A DNA stretch of 64,000 nucleotides from Aquatica leii (lineage: Eukaryota > Arthropoda > Insecta > Coleoptera > Lampyridae), in the NCBI GenBank assembly GCA_035610365.1, contig CM069435.1, forward strand, positions 88,011,389-88,075,388. Direction: 5' to 3'. A model generated the notes under the pieces. The model did not search any database. It was not told the DNA's origin and was given only the letters and a program-made list of their open reading frames with translations. The position numbers were made by a program, and so were the translations under genes. This document shows, piece after piece, positions 57,346-64,000 of the stretch. Position 1 is the first letter of the stretch. Each line of letters starts with the position of its first letter.

Positions 57346-57786
57346 ATACTTTAATGTCTAAACGCACTTAGCTTTTTAAAAGATAATGTAATTTAAATGT
57401 TTTATATGTTGTTATTCATTATACTCATAATTGTTATAAATTCTGTAAGTATTAATATTTATTAAAACTATGTCATTATTACTAGAATTGCTAAGAGTTT
57501 TTCCTTTGGAATGTTGTATGGAACAGTCTCATTGCAGACGATATTATGTTTAATTTTGAGTGCGGTTTTGAATTGATAATTTCCCGTTCGTTGAAATGGC
57601 CCCAATTTCAAATGATTTAATAAGTGGTGCTTGTATAGAAGCCTTTGATCACGTTATCGAAGCGTCTGTATAGGTTTATGTTGAGCGTAGAAAGCGTGCT
57701 TGTATATAGTAAAAACAGTACATGAGACACCACCGTGAAAACTATTTCTTAACCTTACTTTTGTTGGCACCAAAAATTAAAGACAA
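57346..57786. other. Spacer between AIFM3-like gene and RMND1
   Basis: 440 bp that must hold the AIFM3 3' end and the RMND1 promoter. An AATAAA overlaps the AIFM3 stop (57341-57346). No other motif. Confidence 0.5.
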
Positions 57787-58935
57787 ATGTTAACGCACAC
57801 GATATTCGCAACACGTTTTGTGTTAAAACCGTTGCGGATATTCGCGACAGTACAAAAAGTCGCTAAAAAACATTTTTCACTACCAGCCGTACGTAACCCT
57901 TCGGACGAAACTATACCTAGCCTATTGTTAAAGAAGCGCCCGGTGCGCAAGAAACGCTCCTTAGAAGACGAAGAACCGAAACAGCCGGGCATATACAACG
58001 TCGTGGCTTTTGCCACAGCCGAAGAATACAACCTGGAGAAATTATCAGATGCCTTAAAAAAACAAGACTTGTACGTTTCACAGTCAGTCGAAAACAACTC
58101 CGATGTATTGCATGCGTTTGCAAAGTACCAAGTTGGAAAAGAACCACGAGAGATTTTCTTCTTCCGTGAAGGTAGTGTTGTCATGTGGAACATCACCGAT
58201 CTTGAAAGTAGCAATTTATTATCGTTCTTAAAACGATACGAGCAAGATGCTTACTCAGAACGATTAGTACAAGGCGAAATCGAATTAATGAATTATCGAC
58301 ACCAACTAACAGGGTATGTGTGTTAAGAAGCATTTAATGCGCAATTATTAAATACGTTACAGTAAACCGAGTATGTTAGAAAAAAGTGGAGAATTCCTCG
58401 TAGTGCCTCAAGAGAACCTCTTAGATAAGTACACATTTTCAAACACAATGGCCTTATCAGTTAAATTAGGAATCTGGGAAGCTTTGCTCGATAAATACAT
58501 TGATTCAATCGAGTACGTTACCGAAGATTTAAAACATGGAGCTAAGATTAAAATGAGCCGAGAGGAAGTATTGCGTAAACATGGCGAATTGTTTGCTTTA
58601 AGGCATGTTATTAATTTAAGCTCAGATTTGCTCGACGTACCGGATTTTTATTGGGATCGAGAGCAGTATGAAAGTCTTTACATGCAAATGTGCACGTATT
58701 TTAACATTGGTCGCAGAACAAAGGTATTTTATATTTATGCGTTTTTGTCAACACATTTAAACGGTGTTTACAGGTTATGAACGAAAAATTAAATCATTGT
58801 ATTGAACTCATAGAGTTGTTATCGACTCATCTCAGCGATAAGCATCATATTCGGTTAGAATGGATGATTATTATACTTATTATGGTAGAGGTTGCGTTCG
58901 AAACTTTGCATTATATCGACAGGTATTTGTCATAG
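57787..58935 (+). CDS. RMND1: RMND1 homolog, mitochondrial translation factor
   Basis: RMND1 (DUF155 family) anchors or stabilises mitochondrial ribosomes at the inner membrane near mRNA processing sites. Exons: 57787-58313, 58363-58723 and 58774-58935; introns of 49 and 50 bp; 349 aa. The N terminus is a basic mitochondrial presequence ([19 protein letters not shown]). Core DUF155: [36 protein letters not shown], then [21 protein letters not shown]-type helices, and [23 protein letters not shown], a single C-terminal membrane helix as in the family. Polyadenylation signal four bases after the stop. Convergent with Vps33A. All exons join in frame. Confidence 0.93.
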
Positions 58936-58938
58936 TAC

Positions 58939-58952
58939 AATAAAAGTTTATT
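58939..58952. terminator. Back-to-back polyadenylation signals of RMND1 (+) and Vps33A (-)
   Basis: AATAAA on the plus strand at 58939-58944 and TTTATT (minus-strand AATAAA) at 58947-58952, within the 102 bp between the two convergent stop codons. The mRNAs probably overlap at their 3' ends. Confidence 0.65.
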
Positions 58953-59037
58953 GTTTTTTTTGAAAATGTTTTACTTGTGGGTATACCACAGCAAAGCAAC
59001 TACTTATGAAAGAAAAACACTTAAGAACGTATATTGT

Positions 59038-59472
59038 TTATAAATCTTCTTCTGTACTTATAATACTTTTAAGGAATGTGTCTCCGTTTATTAACTTGGT
59101 AGTTGCTATGATGAATTCCACGTTTAATTCTTCCTGCTGAGATAGAAATCGCAACGCGGATATCTGAAAAACTCAAGTGAGACTTTTTGCATTGGCACTT
59201 TTCACGTTATGTACCTCGGCGAATGTGCAACCGCCAATGAAAAACACCAAAACTACGTTCGAAGTAGTGCTGTCGTTTAGCATGTCAGACGTAAGACATT
59301 CATCTACTGTTGGACCAGGTAATAAACCCAAGACATCTTGTAACTGTTTCCATCCGTTGCTTTTTAAAAGCTGCTCGGTTAGGCGTATGCTTAATGGCGC
59401 GTACACGCTGTGCACGTAACTGATGTCTGTTGGGTTTATTTCTGATGTGTCCTCCATGGTGAGGTGTAAGGC
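59038..59472 (-). CDS. Vps33A: Vps33A (carnation-like), last two visible exons
   Basis: Sec1/Munc18-type subunit of the HOPS/CORVET tethering complexes for endosome-lysosome fusion. Minus-strand exons 59215-59472 and 59038-59163, intron 51 bp. The first has NPTDISYVHSVYAPLSIRL, LGLLPGPTVDE and VVLVFFIGGCTFAE. The last has ISALRFLSQQEE, VEFIIATTKLINGDTFL and a short acidic end. These are the diagnostic C-terminal blocks of Vps33A, distinct from Vps33B. The upstream exon acceptor is at 59473-59474. The rest of the gene (about 500 aa) should lie at higher coordinates, but none is found up to 64000, only transposon relics; either the intron exceeds 4.5 kb or this is an orphan piece. Confidence 0.85.
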
Positions 59473-59887
59473 CTACAAATTGACTACGTAATTATCAAAT
59501 ATGAGAATTCAAGGATATCTGAAGCTAACATAATAAATTGCTAATCATTTGAAAAAGCATTAGATTTTAGGATGTAAGATTTAAAAAAAAAATTTTAAAA
59601 CACAAAAGTAGAATAATTAACAAAGTAACAAAACTATTAAAAAAATATACGGTTTTTTTTTTGAAAATGTCACTTCGACTATTTGATCTATGCTCCTTAA
59701 CAGGCACAACACGCCCAACATACATTGCGCGCTTGTTTTTATAAGACCTTGAAAACTAATATCTCGACAATGGTAAAGCCTCGAGGTTTGGAAAAAAGTC
59801 ATTAATAAAGTGGAGTAGATAAATGGATGAAAATTATTTTGACGTTCGTAAATCCAGCGCTAGGGGGTGTAAACTCTATTAAAGAAC
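59473..59887. other. Vps33A intron, start
   Basis: No exon recognised. Short frames without motifs. Confidence 0.45.
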
Positions 59888-61079
59888 AAAGTTCGCGGTA
59901 TCTTGGAAAGTTGAGCGTTGAGCCATACCTTTGAAAACAATTTGGTAGCTTGAGTGATACGGCAACATTTACAAGCTTTTTGCCGTCATAAAATTAACTA
60001 AATTTTAGTGAAAACAGCATCACGATATCTACCCGTTCTTGATTTTTAAGAAAAAATGTTAAAAATTTCAATATCTCAATCGGGTTCAGTTAGTTTAACG
60101 ACAAGAACAAACACGGGAATGTTAACTGCTCAACTATCGGAGAAGGGAGCGTTCCCCGAAAATTTCACCACTCCCGGGAACAATGTCATATTCTTGAACG
60201 CTTCGTGAACGCAGTACACAGTGTTGATGAGTCAATGAACGTACGAAACGTCAAAAGTTCGTATACCAAAAGAAAAAATGTGGAGACGGGATAATTTAAC
60301 CTCACATTGCCGGTAGGTGCCCCACATTATTGTTTATTTTTGATATTACACAAATTTTTTTAATTGTATAAGTTTAAATTGAACGGCAGTAAATTAATAA
60401 ATAGGTATATTTTATTTCATACTATCTGGTAGATGTTCGATTAAATTGTCAATTTGAGTCGAGTAGGCTTTGGATCGAAGCTGGTTCGTTAGTAATTACC
60501 AAAGAACATAGAATCATAGCTAGGAAGTGTCGCTAAGCAACATTTGATAACACAAAGTCTTCAAAAGAAATTTTGAGGTTATGAACCTTTGCGGGAGTTC
60601 GTTTTCTCTTAGATTAAAGGCGGAGAACTTAGAACTACCACCGGGAATGTTCAGTTCACAGTCACATTTTCAAGAATATGACATCACCGTTTAACGACCG
60701 CACCTTGATCGCGTTTCCCTCGGGCAATAATATTCTAACATACTGTTATTAGTTCTATATTACAAGCTGGGATAAATATATACATATTACACCTCTAAAG
60801 CACAATATAAAAGTAGATTTTTTACTATTTATTTCACAGTACATGTAATTAAATATTACATAAACCATACGTTATATATACACCTATTTGTTGGAATGAA
60901 AATTATCCAAACAAACATTTTTGTGAAAACGTTTTTCACATTTGCTGTATTTCAGCCTTGTGTTGTTTTTACAGACAATGCAACGTCTTGTCGGAATATG
61001 GTTTACACCATCACATCTGATGTCCTAATACAGTTGCAGATGTCCTCCCCTTTTTCTTCTTTGGGTTACCCCAACGTTG

Positions 61080-61225
61080 ACGACCGGTAATGCTACGTCT
61101 AAACAAATAGGTTATAGAGGTGACGGGTTTTATATGTTCATCAAATCGAAATGCGGCAACAATGGTTAAATTTAGACCATTTGAGAAAAGGTTCCATCGC
61201 CACTTCTTCGATCGTAACAAGATAG
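61080..61225 (-). pseudogene. piggyBac-like transposase fragment
   Basis: On the minus strand: RSKKWRWNLFSNGLNLTIVA followed by AFRF ... TYLFRRSITG, resembling the late piggyBac region 'RGKKWYWPLF...I...VVASW......HL.FRREI'. The fragment is about 45 residues long and without catalytic residues, so the call is tentative. Confidence 0.45.
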
Positions 61226-61564
61226 CTAGCTGATAAGCGGTCGGTTTTCGCCACTAAAAAGATTAAAAAATCTACATAGCAATCAAATTGCCTTAGAAAA
61301 GCTTAATTCTTTGGAATTAATGTGCATTGAAGCAGATATACTTCGTCAAATAAATTTTGTCAACGTAATTTCAAGCTTTGCTCAGAAAAAGACAAGAAAA
61401 AATGTTCACATAACCTAATATAATATTCAAATATTAATTTTGATGAACTTTCTTTTATTTTCTAATGTCTACCTTCCAAATCTAAGCAACAAAGGGCCTA
61501 CATGACTTCTGTGCTTGGGGCCTCCAAAACCTTTTATCTGCCGGATGCAGCAAGTAGAACATCA

Positions 61565-62037
61565 AAATCTCTGGAGTTTGAACGTATGGTGTGGAATCGT
61601 GGAAGGAAAAATTATAGGGCCACATTTTTTAACCAAACCCTTAACGGATAAAGGTTTTTGAACGTTTTTCTTCCATCACTTTTAGAAGACCGCTCCTTAG
61701 AACAAGAAGAAACATTTGACTCTAGCTTGATAGTTGTCCAGCGCAATCTAGCTGAAACGTATGTCAGCATTTAGAGGAGCAGTATTCACATCGTGTTATT
61801 GGAAGAGGACGTCTATTGCCTTGGCCAGTGTGCTCGATCGATCTAACTTATTTAGATTTTTACCTATGGGGTAGACTCAAAGATCTGGTTTTTCAAAAGA
61901 AACCAACAACCAGAAAAAATATGATCGAAAGAATACGAAATGCCATTACAAGCTTGTCTAGGGCAGCGGTTTTTTCTACCGAAATTAGACTAAATAAATG
62001 CATCGAGAATGATGGAAAACATTTTGAACATTTGTGA
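61565..62037 (+). pseudogene. DD41D-type mariner transposase fragment
   Basis: In broken frames: WSLNVWCGIVEGKIIGPHFL, then frameshifts, HRVIGRGRLLPWPV, and an open stretch (61816-62037) with IDLTYLDFYLWGRLKDLVFQ and a tail ending GKHFEHL then stop. It parallels the intact blocks of the 5457-6511 transposase ([49 protein letters not shown]) but is diverged, so it is a different subfamily. It keeps the WG that the other copy lost. The first catalytic Asp region is missing. Confidence 0.75.
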
Positions 62038-62578
62038 GCTATTTGAGTCTAAATTTGAAGTAATTCTAAGCGTTCTGTGCTTCTTTTATTTTATTGTTAT
62101 CAACGATGTTTTCTCGATTCGTTGGTCTTTAAACACGCTTCAAAACTAGTTTCGAACCATTACAGTGATTTGTTTTTGTCGCCAAGGTAACTTGATCTGT
62201 TTGAGATACTCAAATTTTTAACATTTTCTCTTACAAATAGGGAACGGGTGGAGATATCGTGATACAGTTTTCGCTAAAATTTAACTAATTTGATGACGAC
62301 TAAAAGTCTGTTACGAAAATAGTACCGTCCTTTTTAACATTTTTAAAGAAATCATATAAATGAGTACTAATAGAAAAGGCCCTCTAGTTTATTTGTTTTA
62401 AACTAAACGGTTCAACAAACATTTTCTATCGGAAGACCATAAAATATTACTTCAAACGAAATAAAAAATATTCAAATAGGTTGAATGGTTCAGAAGATAT
62501 TAAAATGTCTTTACCAAATTATGTTTTCAAAGATATGGCTCATTGCCCAACTTTCCTAGATACCGTGAATTGCACGTT

Positions 62579-63061
62579 TCTTTATAGCAGTTACGCCCCT
62601 TAGCGGTGGATTTACGAACTTCCAAACAGTTTATAGCTATTTCTCTTGCCCACTTTATTCATAATGATTCTTTTCTCAAACCGTCCCATTTTTGAAATAC
62701 AGCTGCTCCGTAACCTTATCAGGAGACCAGGTATTATAGCCAACTTATCTATTAAAAAGTTGTCGCAAATATGACTAACTATTATCAAAGGTACGCAAGA
62801 GTGAGAGTGAGTTAGCACACCACGCTTCCATTAGACAAGGGCACAGCGAGGTTATTCTTTTTTGCTAAAATCTTATAAAAATAAAGGCGACACAATAATT
62901 GATATAAAAATCAATTTTTTGTCTTTATATGATTCCAAATGCAACTCGCAATCCGACCAAACGTTAATTTAAAATTTATTTTTCCTAAGCAAGCTTTTGT
63001 TTTAGTTTAAGTCGAACGAAACCATGGTGACCTTACTTAAGCAGTATGTGATTATATCAAT
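62579..63061. other. Intergenic/intronic, no recognised feature
   Basis: AT-rich DNA between two transposon relics. No terminal repeat for the hAT-like gene could be identified. Confidence 0.45.
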
Positions 63062-64000
63062 AATGCCTGAACGCAAGTGTTCGTTTAATATTACTTTGCA
63101 ACACAAGTAGTATCCATTTATAAAACAAAGAAGTGAAAATACCGCAGACGTTACGTGTGAAAAGTGTCGTATTGATTTTAGTGTTGGACATGGTGGCGCC
63201 AGGGATATTGAAAAACATTTAAAATCAGAAAAACATAGGCTTTCCGATCAAGCTGCTGCTTTAAGCACGTCCATGCTTACTTTTTTTAAGAAACCGATTC
63301 GCCGACTTCCAAAGATTTAGACTTAGCTGCAGCTGAGGGTGCGTGGGCGTTTCACACAGTGCAACATAATCACAGCTTTCGCTTAAATGACTGTTCTTCT
63401 CATTTAATTCAAGCGTGTTTTGAGCAAAAATTTAGATGTGCTCGTACAAAATCTCAAGCTATTATTGTAAATGTACTGTCACCTATGGCAACCGATGAAT
63501 TGAAAAAGCATCTTCTCGAAGCCCATTGCATTACCTTATTAATGGATGCTTCTAACCATGGCTCAATCAAATTATTCCCAGTTTTGATTCGCTATTTTTT
63601 ACCATACGAAGGCATGAAAGTCACGGTTTTAGAATTTCCCGGCGAAACATCGGATATAATTGTCGATTATTTGGGAAGTAGGTATTATGCAATGATTCAA
63701 ATAAAAAAATTGTGACATTTTGTTGAGACAACACGTACTGCAATTTTTGGAGGAAAGAATAGGAAAGGGAGTAATAATGTTTACGCAAAATTGAACCAAT
63801 CACTCGGAAGACAGCTCATAGGAATTGGATGTCGAGCCCACATAGTCCACAATGCGATCAAAACTGCCGCTGATTGTCTTCCTATTGACTTCGAATGCAT
63901 CAATATGAAAACTTATTCATTTTTCTATATCTACGCGTTCGAGTAGAAGCTTTGAAAGAGTTTTGTGATTCAACTGACACAGAGTATCACAAACTGCTGG
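63062..64000 (+). pseudogene. hAT-like transposase, broken, runs off the window
   Basis: From ATG 63062: MPERKCSFN..., an in-frame TAG near 63107, then DVTCEKCRIDFSVGHGGARD and IEKHLKSEKHR, a BED/TTF-type zinc finger (C..C ... H....H). After a frameshift: AAAEGAWAFHTVQHNHSFRL, HLLEAHCITLLMDASNHGSI and LFPVLIRYFLPY, the start of the RNase-H-like core with the first catalytic Asp in MDAS. A deletion and another shift follow, then IFGGKNRKGSNNVYAKLN, IGIGCRAHIVHNAIK and FFYIYAFE. This is the ZBED/hAT-like family common in insects and cnidarians. At least three frame lesions are visible. The C-terminal dimerisation region would lie beyond 64000. Confidence 0.75.

Larger units (their letters stand above)
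59888..62578 (+). mobile_element. Degenerate mariner-like (DD41D-type) element with long inverted arms
   Basis: 59890-59953 ('ggtatcttggaaagttgagc' ... 'ccatacctttgaaaaca') is the inverse of 62514-62577, and about 59985-60085 ('cgatatctacccgttc' ... 'aatgttaaaaatttcaatatctca') is the inverse of about 62210-62300. The right arm has about 200 extra bp between the two blocks. Between the arms lie a transposase fragment (61565-62037), a piggyBac-like fragment (61080-61225) and unrelated AT-rich DNA. It lies inside the presumed Vps33A intron. Confidence 0.6.

Noticed and set aside
1-64000. CRISPR arrays, operons, bacterial-type features
   Set aside because: None seen. Spliceosomal introns and animal genes throughout make the window eukaryotic; the tandem repeats lack the regular repeat-spacer layout.

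Overview
This is an AT-rich, intron-bearing animal nuclear sequence, almost certainly from an insect. It carries a takeout/juvenile-hormone-binding-type gene (an arthropod family), single-copy arthropod orthologs with introns as short as 46-56 bp, and dense Class II transposons of types common in insects. A beetle is plausible, but the sequence does not settle the order.

Layout: (1) 1651-19080 holds the 3' part of Synaptotagmin 7 (five exons, + strand). Its two large introns are packed with dead elements: a macrodomain relic, a DD41D mariner-like element with long inverted repeats, a broken histone H1 copy split by a 1.3 kb insert, and a tandem-duplicated block combining H1 remnants with Ty3/gypsy pol remnants. 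One unit of that block carries a LINE fragment and the other keeps the empty site. (2) 20.4-21.9 kb holds tandem repeats and a second macrodomain relic. (3) 22890-24015 is mitochondrial malate dehydrogenase. (4) 25-36 kb is repeat-rich and contains the best H1 gene of the window (minus strand, one apparent homopolymer frameshift) and a Tc1-like relic. (5) 36723-37647 is a takeout/JHBP gene. (6) 37769-40539 is an almost intact PIF/Harbinger transposon with TTA target duplication, both genes and terminal repeats. (7) 41036-48825 is Integrator subunit 2 with intronless DHX34 nested on the same strand in its fifth intron, followed by a convergent CUSTOS homolog. (8) 49.5-54.7 kb is repeats without genes. 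(9) 54900-57345 is AIFM3-like Rieske/FAD oxidoreductase, 57787-58935 is RMND1, and the last exons of Vps33A lie convergent to RMND1. (10) 59.9-64 kb is a degenerate mariner-like element with long inverted arms and a piggyBac remnant, then a hAT-like transposase running off the window.

The host genes are unrelated housekeeping functions (exocytosis, TCA cycle, chromatin, snRNA 3' processing, nonsense-mediated decay, mitochondrial translation, endolysosomal fusion) and form no pathway cluster. The unusual content is in the mobile and duplicated DNA: repeated H1 and macrodomain relics, a natural empty-site comparison, and several large non-autonomous elements without recognisable transposase. 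All exon junctions were read by eye from GT/AG sites, frame continuity and remembered family conservation; no database search was possible.
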